A stretch of DNA of 64,000 nucleotides from Henricia sp. BOLD:AAB3569 (lineage: Eukaryota; Echinodermata; Asteroidea; Spinulosida; Echinasteridae), in assembly GCA_037783545.1 (NCBI GenBank), contig JBBELK010000631.1, positions 310,001 through 374,000 of the forward strand, written 5' to 3'. Of the stretch, positions 12,190-24,399 are shown one piece after another. The notes below the pieces were generated by a model. It made no database searches, had not been told where the DNA came from, and saw only the letters and a program-made list of their open reading frames with translations. How positions within the stretch are numbered: position 1 is the first letter of the stretch; every line of letters starts with the position of its first letter. The position numbers and the translations under genes were made by a program.

Positions 12190-12425
12190 CGCTGGCTTGC
12201 CCTGTAGCCACCTATATGAGGTTCTTCAGCACGGCCGGCCACGAAGTGCGAGAGAACAGAAAGAAATGTTAAAGAAAAACCCCATGCACACACGGACGTC
12301 TGGAAAAACCCATCGCGGAATCAAGCAGAAACTGAGAACCCAATCTACATCGTGACCCTGGCGGGATTCGAACCAGAGCCACGGAGATAAGAACAACTAC
12401 GAGGAAAGAACCACTATACACCAAC
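12190..12425 (-). mobile_element. tRNA-headed SINE, family A relative, minus strand
   Basis: On the - strand TTGGTGTATAGTGGTTCTTT (A box) and CTGGTTCGAATCCCG (B box), then GTAGATTGGGTTCTCAGTTT. The tail differs from copy 1, so this is a sub-family. Confidence 0.75.
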
Positions 12426-12715
12426 CTAATTTACACCCATCCCCTGTATACATGACCTTCTCACAACATTCCCTGTCTTACGCTCCATTGGACTCTGGAC
12501 TCACGTTGACTCAAGAAACCACGTACCTCAAAGCAAATTAAAGTGACTCAAGATGACGTCAACAGTTGTCATATAGAAAAATTGATTTGTTTGCGTTTTT
12601 GCGCAAAATATCTGAGCAATGTGTTTCACGGGTTAAGAAAAAAGATACAGGAGGCTATCGCTTTAATACGGTCTTTAGACTATATACACAGTTCATGTCT
12701 CGTTGTTAAGGCCCG

Positions 12716-12960
12716 TACACTGCAAAAACTGTGGTGTTAAATTAACACCAGTGGTGTTGTCTTATATAGATACCAAGCCTGGTGTTAAGTTTTAACACCA
12801 CAAGTATTAGTTTTAACACCAAGGGTGTTAACAATAATGCATTTATTCCAATTGAGGAAAGAAAAGTAACACCCATGGTGTTAAATTTTAACACTAGACT
12901 TGGTATTTATATAAGACAACACCACTGGTGTTAATTTAACACCGCAGTTTTTGCAGTGTA
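12716..12960. mobile_element. CACTGCAAAAACTG-type palindromic MITE
   Basis: A 245-bp hairpin element with about 50-bp inverted tips CACTGCAAAAACTGTGGTG / complement, flanked by TA. The inside is a chain of GGTGTTAA / TTAACACC short palindromes. No coding. Confidence 0.9.
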
Positions 12961-13047
12961 TAGGGCCTCCAGGATTTGCAATGCCCTAAAATAATTATTT
13001 TAATCAAAAATTTGACAAGAAAAGCGCCTTACTCCAAATGTAAGACA

Positions 13048-13425
13048 GAAATGGTTACTACTGTCCAATGCAGAGATTCCGCACGAGATGATATCTTTTT
13101 ATGAGAAATCGATAATAATTTCATAAAATTGCAGAGCTCTCCTTTTTGTTCACGCTCATTTTTTTAAAAAGGGGTGCCCTCGTGTGAACGAAACTATAGT
13201 TCCTTGACTACCGCGGTGTTATGGCTTTGTGTTCCGTGCAGTATAGCTAGGGAATCATCCTAAATAGGACGACGGCTTTGCGCAGTTTCTTGAAAGCATG
13301 GATATTGTATTGTTTTCTCGGAACGTAGATGAGATACTGAGCTGACCTGAACACAAGTTGGCTTTTATCATACACATCTTCAACCACTCATGAAGATAAC
13401 GCCGTTTGTATATAAGAGCTCCCCA
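13048..13425 (+). repeat. Dispersed repeat G, plus copy before the candidate promoter
   Basis: AAATGGTTACTACTGTCCAA, GTGCCCTCGTGTGAACGAAA, CCTAAATAGGACGACGGCTT, GAGATACTGAGCTGACCTGA. Confidence 0.78.
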
Positions 13426-13942
13426 ATAATGTAATCTATCTTTAAATCATCTGCTCGTAACGACATGTCACCGTACTAACGGGCGATTTTTACGGGGTTA
13501 ATCCCGCGTGCGAAGACTTCCTCGCTTGGAGCACGAGGCCGCTTGACATTTCAAGAGCCTGTCCGAGTACCTCGCTTCGATCCGCGCGTCGTCGACTTTT
13601 GAGCCGAAGCCTGGCAGCTAAGGAGGGGTAAAATCCCGCGCTGCCTGCCACCAGCTGCGCCGAAACAATCCACTCGCAGTCTCGCAGTCACGTGGGAGGA
13701 ATAAGGCGCCGAAACTTCGCCATTCTTATTACTGACAATTATATAAACGTATTGCACAAACTCGCTTCACGCGCGCTTTTCTCCGCGCGGCAGAAATCAA
13801 TTTCACGCCGAGGACGTACACCGCCGTCTGCGCATGCGCGAGACGAGGCACGTCTTGACAGCGTCTGCGCGAGAGGGGAAAGTGAAATCTATTTTTAGAA
13901 AGACGTCTTGTACTAAAAACAGTCACACGATAATTTTGACTG

Positions 13943-13949
13943 TATATAA
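13943..13949 (+). promoter_or_regulatory. TATA box of a candidate neurotrophin promoter
   Basis: TATATAA sits in a locally GC- and CpG-rich stretch (about 13490-14140). A start about 30 bp downstream, near CTCTACAGTTGACC, would lead into the candidate first exon ending at 14392. A short upstream ATG frame of 13 codons starts at 14024. An E-box CACGTG lies near 13690. There is no transcript evidence. Confidence 0.35.
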
Positions 13950-14326
13950 CCGGGTAGGCGGGCTGGGTTTTCTCTACAGTTGACCGCTGCGTGCAATAAG
14001 AACCACGAGCCTTTCGTTTCATACATGGTGCCGGTGATACACTTTGACAACAATTGGTCAGATTAAATCATTCACGCACACGCCGCACTTCGGAGAGTGC
14101 TTTGCGCGAAACCAGCTACGTAGTCATGACAACGATACCAACCAATAATAGCACCAATCTTGTTTTCTTGCTGTATATCAGTGTGTGATGGACGATTGTG
14201 GTGGTACGAGAAAAGCTGGACTGGGTCTAGAAACATTCCGAGACATCGAATCGGCACGGACGGTGCGTCTTAACTCTGCTCCCAGGCCGAGTAGAGCTGG
14301 GTGGTGTTGAAGTTTAGAGACCTGCC

Positions 14327-14392
14327 ATGCCAGAGATGGTCCTCTGCTGGCGCGCCCGCCTGGCTTACACAATGAGACAGTCTGTGCAACAG
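14327..14392 (+). CDS. Candidate first coding exon of the neurotrophin gene
   Basis: This open segment runs from ATG at 14327 to a good donor, CAG/GTAGGT, at 14392/14393. It has an in-frame stop just upstream and a second ATG at 14372. It ends in phase 0, as the neurotrophin exon at 39399 requires. Joined, the second Met gives MRQSVQQ followed by VCLRRLLTLAIFLLPWAVCH, a textbook signal peptide with a polar start, hydrophobic core and small residues before the cut. A TATA box lies 380 bp upstream. The join is inferred: the 25 kb intron is long, and another 5' exon elsewhere cannot be excluded. Vertebrate BDNF also splices alternative 5' exons to one coding exon. Confidence 0.4.
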
Positions 14393-14469
14393 GTAGGTGC
14401 ATTTTACATTTTTATTTTAAATATACGGTTCAAAAGAGACATAAATTATATACTCCGACCGACAGATCA

Positions 14470-14875
14470 ATGTGGCTGATAGATGTAGCATAATGTTATC
14501 AGTCAGTAACGTGTACGGACCACCTCTTGTGGCAAGGATGGCTGCACTAGCCTCCATACGAGCCGCTGAGGCTGGGTGCGTCACTCTGCCTCCTAAGCTC
14601 CTACTAGGGTTGTTTAGGAGACGCGCGGCTCCAGAGGTCAGTTCATCCCATGCAGGTTCCACCAGGTTGAAAACCCACGCAACAAAATGTGTTTTCCGAG
14701 AGCCGTTAACTGCATGATTCTCCCAGAATCAGAAAAGGTAGAAAAAATTGTTCAAACAGGTCCACTTGGACCGCGGAGAAAATCTCTTAAGCGAAACAGT
14801 GTCGAAAGCGATTCCAAAGTGTTTGGTCGATCAGTGCTTTGTTATCCACAAGTTCAAATCTAACAAGTGCTCTGT
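14470..14875 (+). repeat. Dispersed repeat H, plus copy
   Basis: GAGCCGCTGAGGCTGGGTGC, CTGCCTCCTAAGCTCCTACT, ACAGGTCCACTTGGACCGCG, AAGCGATTCCAAAGTGTTTG. Family about 390 bp; other copies at 21275-21665, 35060-35300 (minus), 41165-41550 (minus) and 55320-55440 (minus, partial). Confidence 0.8.
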
Positions 14876-14883
14876 TAGGCCTA

Positions 14884-14972
14884 TTCAACAACAATTGTGG
14901 GTTTTTTTCCAACAACAATTGTGGTTTTTTTTCCAACAACAATTGTGGGTTTTTTTCCAAAAACAATTGTTT
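14884..14972 (+). repeat. Short tandem repeat, about 24-bp unit
   Basis: CAACAACAATTGTGGGTTTT TTTC occurs three to four times with small changes, right after repeat H. Confidence 0.9.
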
Positions 14973-15289
14973 TTGATATGTTAAAAAATTTAAGAAATGT
15001 GCGTTCCTGTTTTGGAGAGAGTATAGGTGTTGCTTTGTAAAGCGCCAAAGAATTTGAATACAGTTTAAGACCGTGTATATACGTGCACGTATACAAAAAC
15101 ATTGAGTTCACTGTACTTAGCCTCCTACAGCCGTATAATCGGAAGTTGTTTTATGGTATGATCCCTCATTGAGCTCGCGGTGCAGACAGACACATCCTAG
15201 AAATAGTTCCGACTCATCAGACCTGTTGCGCGCAACTAGCCACGCCAAATACACATAGACGGGGAACATCGCGCGCTGAGGAGTTAAAG

Positions 15290-15800
15290 ACATATTACAT
15301 GATTGGAAAACTTTTTTAAAAGAAGCCCAAGAACAACATCATTACATAACTGAAGAATGATGTTGATAAACTGCCTTGTGGAAATTTCAGCCACATAGAT
15401 GCAGTAATACTTCAGAAAACCTTAAAAATCTATGCATGGTTTTTGTGTCAACTCATGAAGTAACATTTTGGGTAACTGCAAATGTTGTATTTGGGGCTTT
15501 AAAGGTCAATATATAATTTGCATGATCAAACCTTTTATGGATTTCTGGAGCAAGGGCATAACATATTTTAAAAGGAATGTTGGTAAACTAGCCTGCAGAA
15601 ATGTTAGCGATGCTTCAGAAAACCTTTAAATTCCATTGTGTTAATCAATGGTACAAAAACATTTTCACCCACATTTACAAAAAAAAAACCACCTTTAGTC
15701 TGTTGTTAATAAATTTCTTATACAGAAAGTGCCATTTTGGATATAAATAAATTCATGTCAAAACTTTGATTCCTTTTCTTTTCTTGTCAACTCATGAAAA
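15290..15800 (+). repeat. Dispersed A/T-rich repeat I, two units
   Basis: CTTCAGAAAACCTTAAAAAT and CTTCAGAAAACCTTTAAATT mark two tandem units, with CAACTCATGAAGTAACATTT. Relatives lie at 22195-22530, 26330-26545, 47320-47394 and 61535-61890. No coding capacity. Confidence 0.65.
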
Positions 15801-16499
15801 ATAATTTCCCTTTAACTTTAACTGCTGACTTAAACTGCCTTCATTACTTCATTATCTACATCGGATATTTTTTTATTAAGATAGCGTGTGGCCGTGACAC
15901 TAGAAAGCGTTTGGCAGACACGAGTTGCTCTTAAAACGAAATAGAATGTCAACCGCGTCTAAGCTTGTTTTCCGGTGATTAATTTGTCTAGCTTCTTAAA
16001 AGTGGCGACCGCACTTTTAAAAAACCGGAGAAATTGTGTATAATCGTTGCGCTTGTTTTCTTTTCCCGCTGGTTTTTTGTTTAACCTAAAATCAGTGTGT
16101 ATGATGGTAATTGTTTATAAAATTAAATGGTTAGAAATGTCTCCACATATTTTTAAAACAAGCAATATCAAGTAAAATGGTCGACCCTCGACCCGAAACT
16201 GGCCTTGTGTCGCACAGGACCGAAAGTATTCTTTTATCAGTTTCGCACACTACGCACACAATTTGCGCATGGGACAAATGTTTGCAAAGTACATATACAA
16301 TGCCTGCTAGGTGACTGTCGTGGCTGAAGCGATTCTAGCTGTGAGTTTCAGGGGGAAATGTCATGTCTTCTTGTCTCATATCCGGTGAATTTTAATGAAT
16401 TTTGTCCCCACGATTCGGGGAGTGAGAAGTGTTCATGAACAAAATCGAAGACTTGTGTAAAGCATAGATGTACTAGGGAGACCCCTATGTCACAAATCG

Positions 16500-16570
16500 T
16501 TACGAGTATGGGTACTGCATCTCCACGGCGTGTAAAGGGTTTCGGGTTCGAATCCCGACGATATGATCTC
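16500..16570 (+). repeat. tRNA-like remnant
   Basis: TTTCGGGTTCGAATCCCGAC is a good B box/T arm, and ATCGT...ACGAT can pair as a short acceptor stem, but the D and anticodon arms are poor. Probably a decayed SINE head. Confidence 0.45.
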
Positions 16571-16849
16571 TCAATGTGCTCTGGGGCATATTTCTTTTCA
16601 ATGATCTGAAAGTGGACCTCAACCGTAACAAGCAAAACCTTACTCAAAGTGTTGATAAAAATGGCAACCGACACCACATAATTTTCTTTCTCTGTCCAAA
16701 AATGGCAACTTTCTGTAGGAAATTTAGTTTAAGGTCGTTTAAATACTGACCGCGGACGCTCATTTTTGAAGCATTTATTTAAAGGGGCAATCAGAGTTTA
16801 TTTCTCCGCATTTCACGAGAATACAAAGGTATTGTATTAATCTTCGATT

Positions 16850-17238
16850 ACTAGAGGGACAAATTCCGAATAAAAAATAAGAGGCGTGTTCAGATTTTTT
16901 TCTCCAGAAAATGGATTTCGTTTTAACCTATAAGAATCATTTAAAATACCTCCCCGAAGTACTATCCATGGGAAGAAAACAGGAAATTTGCAATCTCCAA
17001 TTTGTATGTGGAAGCAAAAAGGTTGGTGTAATCACTGCAGTGCTTTATGGAACCAAATAAATTAGTTTACAAAACATCGGCGGTTTTTGACGATATCCTT
17101 GAAAATATACGGATTGAGAGTGCGAAATTTCAGAATGGTAATGAGAAAAATATGACAAATGATGGTATCAAAATCTCAATACCCATGGGAAAATGGGAAG
17201 TCAAAAATGTGATCTGGTCACGCTCCTTTAATGTACAG
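16850..17238 (-). mobile_element. AAAGGAGCGTGACCAG-family element, minus copy
   Basis: The reverse of the 55993 copy over nearly all its length, ending at ATCTGGTCACGCTCCTTTAA near 17231. It makes a 64-codon open frame that is a by-product, not a gene. Confidence 0.8.
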
Positions 17239-17980
17239 TGATGTTTGTTTATAAAGCATCTTACTAATATGGGTAAAGATACCAATGAACACTAGGGATC
17301 ATAGTCTGTTTCTTATAAATCGTAGTCAGCAAATTAGTCAAATTAATGTCCAAACCTGGGACCGACTATATATGGGACTTTACCTTCGCCCTTTTCACGA
17401 AGCCGAGATATTACGCTCGAATGTTAACTGTGTCGTCATCTTGGGTGGCGCCGAGTCATTAGCAGTGATTTGCTTTCATCAGAGGAGTCATAAACGAGTG
17501 TTTTCAAACCAATTTATTCCAATTTATACGGCCCCACTTACAGTAATGCCGTTACGAAAATGAAATAATTTGGCTAGTTCGTTGGTAAATACAGCCCCGT
17601 TAGCAAAGTGGGCGTCTTGCAAAAGGCCGAAAAAAAGTCAGTCACATTATCGTCTGCTTTAAAATATTTATTTCAATCGCCCTATAGCACGACATTTACA
17701 CACGACAGCGAAATCGAATAAACGAATTATAGACGACGTGCGTACTGTCATTCACAAAAAAGAAAAATGACGACTTTGTCTACTGATTTTAAATGCCAAT
17801 GGCGCCCCGGGAGTTGCACTGCCGTTACAAAAAAGAGAAAAAGAAATACATTTATCAGCTCAAACGTTCCATGTCTAGAATGCGAGACGTGGATTTATGT
17901 ATAATCTTGTAAATATGACGTATATTGTGTGTTTGAACACAGTACGTGCGCAAAAGCATTTCCGAAAGATACGTATATGT

Positions 17981-18096
17981 GACCCGATCTGAGAAAGGGT
18001 AACATGGATCTGCCGCAGATTTCTTCTTATATGGTCGCTAAAACCCGACCTAGCCTGCGCGACTTATGTTACCTTTTCTTAGATCGGGTCACATTT
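17981..18096. mobile_element. TGTGACCCGATCT-type short hairpin MITE
   Basis: About 116 bp with inverted tips TGTGACCCGATCTGAGAAAG / complement. A fragment of the same family (CCTAGCCTGCGCGACTTATA) lies at about 61383-61430. Confidence 0.8.
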
Positions 18097-19884
18097 AAGG
18101 CTTTCAAATCACCAAACTGAGGCATCATAAAAAGTCCACCAAAGGCGCCCTCATTCGTTTTGAATTATCAAGCAGGAGCAACATTTGGCACACCAGACTA
18201 ATACTTTTACCCAGTAGAATACACCAAATGGATTGTAGCAGTAGCCACTAAGGTTGTAGAATGTGTAAATATTTGGGTTTTGCCAGCCGGTTTTCTGACT
18301 AAAACTTTTGTGAAATAAAAAATATTACACCCAACTGGTTTTATATACACAAATCAAGGAATACTTTTCACCCTTCAAAACGTTCTTAACAAGCACATGT
18401 GGGGGCGTTTTTCATTTCTAGACTTGGAGGGAACCCACAGTTGAAAAACAAAGTAAAAACATAACACTTCAAAGAGCAACTAAAGCCTATATACGGAATC
18501 ATTTTTGACTTAAACAAATTTGTGGGGATTGTTGCAACTTGAAAAAAAAACCTGGATAAACTAATGTTCATGATATCAAGGAACTGTTTATTTACAACCT
18601 TTGTGCACAAGTCTATGGGAAATTCTTTTGTTGTTTAGTGAGATGACATCACAACTATGTCATGAATATGGAAATTCCTGTCATAAAGGTATAGAAAACG
18701 TGCAATTATACCTATAAACACCCTTTAAAATCTCAGAAATTGATCAACTAGCATGCTTTCATGCAATAAAGTCATACTTCATTCGACATTTAAATATGCA
18801 TGGATTCGAGAAATGAGACGACATGTTTTGAGGTCGTGTTTTGTATCATTTTGGTTATACTTTGACATCGTGACATGCATTCATCTTTTCAGAGCCCATG
18901 CAACTTTGAGTCATAAATCTCTCTACTAAATGCTCAACCCTATGTAGGGCATATCGGTCTAATAATTGGGCGCGTGCCAGCTGAGCCCTGGTTAGGCTTT
19001 TAGGAAACAACACCCAATTCACGAGACACGAGTGGGTGGGTTCCGCGCGTGTCAAACAATATTAACTGCCCTAAGAATAATTTGAGCCTTTCCAATTCCA
19101 GCAAAAGGAAACTTTGGGTTTCCTGAAAGACGTGAAGTAGGGCTAATATGGGAAGCGAGAAATAACTTCCCATGCATGTGTGACCAGGGTAATAATGTTG
19201 TAAAGCGACACCGCTCTTGGCTCATGAAGGAACAAGTTGATTCATGTTGGGTTTGTGCTAGCTGAGGTTACCTCATCTAGGCTCGTGCATGTGCAAAATT
19301 TGGAGACAAAAACGGCATTTGTCATTTCCGATTTCTGACAGGCTACATAATTGAGACTAATGCATGTGGTTTCTGTATCTGAATTTGGAATTATTCGGCA
19401 GTGTTAAGAATACTCACCTAAAACGTCAGTCACTCTCGGCGTCTGCCAGCTCCGGTACATTTTGGGTGCCGGGTGTCCTGTCGTAGCCAAAATGATCAAA
19501 TGCCGGCCATCATGACCATAGTCACGCTGAAGAAACCTCCGGTGAAATCCCTCAATGTATGATTGAAGCAGGTAGCTGCCGTTGTGCAAATATTCCTGTA
19601 AGAGTGCTTGACTCTCAAGTTTGGTCGGAGAACTTGGCCCGGTCACCGCAATCGATGTACACTGATGTACAGATCTTTAAAAAGGGTTTTAAACCTACCG
19701 CCATGGCGTATCAAAAAATCACAATTTGTTTCACACATTATATAAACGTGTAGCGCAGTATTCGCCGCTTGAGGGCGCACGGGTCAGTGCACTGCCTAGA
19801 CTAGTTTCCAGTCCTGTTGAATCGCACTGAGCGCAAGCTGACACATCACATGATATGAAAACAGTTCCAGAAGGCATTATCTTC
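18097..19884. other. Unassigned part of the proposed neurotrophin intron
   Basis: No gene or clear repeat. Short frames only. Confidence 0.45.
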
Positions 19885-20010
19885 ATGTGTGAGATTATAA
19901 CCAACCTGTGTATAAGTCGGCTTACTACCTCATTCACGTTTCGTGGAAACAATGGGGAAAATGTCAATGTTTTCAAGAAATTGTGTTAAGCCACCGTCCT
20001 ATGTGCGCTA
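19885..20010 (-). repeat. Dispersed repeat G, minus fragment
   Basis: On the - strand ATAGGACGGTGGCTTAACAC and GAGGTAGTAAGCCGACTTAT followed by ACACAGGTTGG. Confidence 0.7.
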
Positions 20011-20138
20011 CAACAAAATATCTGACCCACGCCGATTTCTTTCCTGGAAATTGTCAATTCCTTCAGGATAAAAAGCCCACTGCACTACATACCGACCCTT
20101 TAAGAAAGACGTACGCTATGCTTATGGGACGCGTATCA

Positions 20139-20385
20139 GGGTCTTTCTGTATAAATTAGGGGTCCAATGTTGGTGTCCCCCGTTACGTTTTACATCTTGT
20201 TTTTGTAAATTCAGGACACATTCTTTAAATACTTTCCATCTCAAAGAGTGAGTACATAAATTATAATTGATACAAAATGGTTTAAAAGCCATTTTAATGA
20301 TTTTTGTACGAAAAAGAACACATATCAGGTGTAACAGGGGACACTAAATGTCACACTTTTGGACCCCTAATTTATAGAAAGACCC
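20139..20385. mobile_element. GGGTCTTTC-type MITE, copy 1
   Basis: Terminal inverted repeats start GGGTCTTTCTGTATAAATTA and end TAATTTATAGAAAGACCC, flanked by ATCA on both sides. Two copies with different 4-bp duplications (ATCA, TGCT) define the family's 4-bp target duplication. Confidence 0.9.
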
Positions 20386-21274
20386 ATCAGATGGGTTCCC
20401 GGATACAAAGTGCGATGCGGCAAAGTGTCTTGCCCGAGGACACAGGTGTACTAATTAATGATATTTCCACGAATAATGACACTTATTGGCTTACTCTTTC
20501 CCCGCATAGTTGAAAGGAACGTGCACTTGAACGTGTCTGTCCCCAAATTTCGAACTATTTCTCGGGGAGGCCCTCTTGGGCCCACCCTCCATCGTAGAAA
20601 CAAACAACACCCTCGCTATGTGTGTACTGTACACACGAACAAATTCCGCCCACTAGTTTTTATTTTAAGTACTCGGGCGATTTTATTTCTGGGAACTTGC
20701 CAGAGCTCATGTTCCCCGTGGCGGCGTGTAATCATTAGTAGATAAAACAAAACAGAGATAGGGGCTAGACGGGCCCTCGGCTCCCCAAAATGCATTGGAC
20801 TATCGATTTGGTGTCCCGCCAATGAAAAGGTCATCGAGAATTGTGAACTATGCGCCATTGGGCCATTGTTCCCTGGGGGGTTAGAGATGTTCTCAAGAAA
20901 TGAGAGAGACGTACGTTGCATTCATTAGTCGGGGGCGATACGAAGTGTTTCATAAGAGGTGTCAGTACCTACGTCATCATTTAATTAGTAATATTCCTAG
21001 ATCTTAATGACAAAAAGGGGGATTTCATTGAATGGAGAAAAATGATTTCCCTTCTCTAATCACTTGCAATGTCCAGGACCATGTGCGTGCAGTGGTAAAG
21101 GCAAACTACCTCTTTAGATGGATCTAGGGGGCTATAAGGAATACCATAACACAATGACAATCTGGAAATTGCTTTGAAATTTCCCTGGGAATTTACAACG
21201 AAATTAGCAAAAATCTCATTTTTGGTATACAGTTAAAAAAAGACGCAAATTACACTCTCACCAAAAGATCGAAC
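20386..21274. other. Unassigned part of the proposed neurotrophin intron
   Basis: CAAAGTGTCTTGCCCGAGGA at 20421 looks like a SINE body scrap; otherwise nothing recognised. Confidence 0.45.
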
Positions 21275-21665
21275 ATATTATTTTATCGGTAAAGTGTATG
21301 AACACCTCTTATAACAAGGCTTATTGCACCAGCCTCTGTAGGAGCCGCTGAGGCAGGATGCGCCGCTCTGCCTGAAGTGCCTCCCCGAGCTCCTAGACTT
21401 TTAAGGCTATTTAAGAAACGCACGAATGCAGTGGTCAGCTCACCTCGCGCCTGGTTCAATCAGGTTGTTAACCCAACCGATTTGGTTTTCTTAGAGCAGA
21501 TTTCACCCAGAAACAGACAAGGTCACATTTCATTGCTGTGGGAATCACTTTGTTCAAAACAGGTCCACTTGGACCTGGAGGAATTCACTGAAGCGGAACA
21601 GTCTTGAAAGTGATTCCCAAGTGATTGGTTGATCAGTGCCTTGTTATCCACAAATGCACTGTAAC
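21275..21665 (+). repeat. Dispersed repeat H, plus copy
   Basis: GAGCCGCTGAGGCAGGATGC, ACAGGTCCACTTGGACCTGG, GATTCCCAAGTGATTGGTTG, GTGCCTTGTTATCCACAA. Its 76-codon open frame is a by-product. Confidence 0.8.
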
Positions 21666-22194
21666 AACAAACTTTTGTTCTGATTATTAAGAATTGATGT
21701 TTTAATAAGAAAATTCGGTTTCATTTTCAGAAGAGTATACATGTATTATATTTAATAATGCGAAATAAAGAAATACTTTGAAGAAAATCGCGCCTTTTCT
21801 TTAATGGGATTACATCTGAGGTGAACAGACAAATTGTGACACCAAAACAGTACTATTCTCGAGTAGTGCGATTTAATTTGGTCCGCTGAACGAACGCCAA
21901 CCCACGTGCGCCGCGATGCGGTTATAAATTGAGTGTGATCGAAATCGATCAATCGCGCGCCGCGTCAGTGTAAACGCGTCACAAGATCATGTTAACCGTT
22001 TTCTGGGCTGTGGCCCTTTTTCCCTTGCTCTATGCCCGCTGTAAGCGTGTCAAATTCTACTAAGATGGTGGTGATTTGAGATGGATCTGCGATAATGACA
22101 GTTCGCAGCGAATCCACGGTTTACCGTGCGAGTAGACCAGCTGTCCCCGCCCACGCTTTGCATCCCTATGATCTTAACATTGACTGCACTGGGC

Positions 22195-22530
22195 TTATCA
22201 AACTTAAAGGCCCGCTATATCATTTATTGCAATGACCCAAAAATTTACTTTGACAGAAAAAAATACCTTACTCAAAGTGTGGATAGTTTATGTGTTTCTA
22301 AGGTGGTACTTTTTTGTAAGAAATTAATAACCGAAGTTGGTGTTTATATCATTCACTCAACACAAAAACCCGGAAGAGATTTTGATGTTTTTTTTCAAGC
22401 ATTACTGCATCTATGTCGCTGAAATTTCTGCAAATTAATTTCCCAACATTTCTCTTTAGATGTGCAATAACATGTTTCCGAAATGTTATCAAACGTTTTA
22501 CCTTGAAAATAATATTTTGGGCCTTTAACT
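22195..22530 (-). repeat. Dispersed A/T-rich repeat I
   Basis: Reverse of the 15290 type: ACTCAAAGTGTGGATAGTTT, TTCAAGCATTACTGCATCTA TGTCGCTGAAATTTC. Its 98-codon open frame is a by-product. Confidence 0.6.
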
Positions 22531-22912
22531 TGTCGATACTATGTCGTCATTATGTAGCCAGCCTATAACTTCTTTCGCCTACATGTAAGTCAACAGACGT
22601 AAATGCTGTAATTAACATCTTTCCATTTGTGACTTTCAACTGATTTAGCGGTAAAGGTGCCAGAACATCGAAAAAAGACACTTGTGGGCAAAGTCATGCA
22701 GTAGGATTTATACGTGTGCAGGGGCCAAAGGCGCTGCCATTCCTGCGATGCGATGCATAGAGTTTATGTTCAAAACATCGTCTTAATAGCAATCAGGCTT
22801 AGAACCACTGACCTATACAATGGAATGGGTAAGCGACTCCCTAATTGCCCGCCATCTTATTCCATGCTGGCAAAATAATGCCTTGCCTAGACTGCATACT
22901 ACTTTCACTATA

Positions 22913-24399
22913 CAGGCTGGATAAAAAAAAACCGAGATTCTATCGCTAATTGTGACTAAAGTAGGGCACATATGAATCAAAGGGAGATATCATCCTTTAT
23001 GGTGGAATCTCCTCTTTAAAATGACACCCTGATTATGTCATTGTGTTTTCGTTTGACTGCGCAGTGATCAGTGTTATGCAAGGGTCTAGTTTGGGATTTG
23101 CGCCACTTTCGCTATTAAATGGCGGCCAGTGGCCTGAACCATGGCATAGCCTGTTTTAGACGATCAAGTATCCATTGGCAAAACCTAAGACGCCTCTGAA
23201 GATCGCCAGAAAGCAGTTGATGTTGTCTCACAATTCTGTAAGGGTACCACCAGACAATTTAATTGAACATGCATGGTTTTGGCCAGTGATAAACCATTTT
23301 GTCTACGACTGTTGCGTTCTCCCTGCTGCAGGGCCTGCTGCGTTCTCCCTGCTGCAGGGCCTGCTGCGTTCTCCCTGCTGCAGTGCCTGCTGCGTTCTCC
23401 CTGCTGCAGTGCCTGCTGCGTTCTCCCTGCTGCAGTGCCTGCTGCAGGGCCTGCTGCGTTCTCCCTGCTGCAGGGCCTGCTGCGTTCTCCCTGCTGCAGT
23501 GCCTGCTGCAGTGCCTGCTGTGTTCTCCCTGCTGCAGTGCCTGCTGCGTTCTCCCTGCTGCAGTGCCTGCTGCGTTCTCCCTGCTGCAGTGCCTGCTGCG
23601 TTCTCCCTGCTGCAGTGCCTGCTGCGTTCTCCCTGCTGCAGTGCCTGCTGCGTTCTCCCTGCTGCAGTGCCTGCTGCAGGGCCTGCTGCGTTCTCCCTGC
23701 TGCAGTGCCTGCTGCGTTCTCCCTGCTGCAGTGCCTGCTGCGTTCTCCCTGCTGCAGTGCCTGCTGCAGGGCCTGCTGCGTTCTCCCTGCTGCAGTGCCT
23801 GCTGCGTTCTCCCTGCTGCAGTGCCTGCTGCAGGGCCTGCTGCGTTCTCCCTGCTGCAGGGCCTGCTGCGTTCTCCCTGCTGCAGTGCCTGCTGCAGTGC
23901 CTGCTGTGTTCTCCCTGCTGCAGTGCCTGCTGCAGGGCCTGCTGCGTTCTCCCTGCTGCAGGGCCTGCTGCGTTCATCCTGCTGCAGAGCCTGCTGCGTT
24001 CTCCCTGCTGCAGGGCCTGCTGAATTGCATTAATGTTCTCGGATGACAGACCAGTTCCCCTTCGCTCAGACCTTGGACTCAACAAATCGCTGCATTCTCA
24101 TGTAGGACTGAATGTGTTCTGTTTAAGAAAGTCCAGGTTCCCCCCTAACCCACCAACATTTTTATCGGCATGTTAATTTCTAAGGCGTTAAAGAAAGTGG
24201 CGCAAATCCCTAACTAGACCCTTGCATAACACTGGTCACTGCTCAGTCAACCGGAAACATAATGACATGATCAGGGTGTCATTTTAAAGAGGAGCTTATT
24301 CAACCCCAACAGATTATATCTTCCTTTGATTCATATGTGCCCTAATTCATTTACAATTAGCAATAATATCTCGGTTTCGTTTTTTTTTTATCCACCCTG
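22913..24399. mobile_element. Foldback element with a 26-bp minisatellite core
   Basis: Two arms of about 200 bp, 22913-23110 and 24193-24399, are inverted copies. Their tips are CAGGCTGGATAAAAAAAAAC and its diverged partner ending TATCCACCCTG, and both are flanked by TA. Weaker inverted similarity runs outward to about 22770 and 24580. The centre is the array at 23318-24025. No transposase is visible, so it is non-autonomous; the TA flanks fit a Tc1/mariner-like mover (inference). Confidence 0.82.
23318..24025 (+). repeat. 26-bp and 12-bp tandem repeat rich in CTGCAG
   Basis: The unit is CCTGCTGCGTTCTCCCTGCTGCAGTG with T/G variants, mixed with short 12-bp units CTGCTGCAGTGC. Because 26 is not a multiple of 3, each forward frame cycles through the same peptide and stays open. 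The long open frames here (244-282 codons forward, 260 reverse) are therefore by-products of the repeat, not genes. Confidence 0.93.

Noticed and set aside
23175-24085. Four overlapping open frames of 244-282 codons rich in CCSA/PAAV or QQGERSR repeats
   Set aside because: They are the same 26-bp minisatellite read in different frames and lie inside a foldback element. No start context, splice signals or family match.
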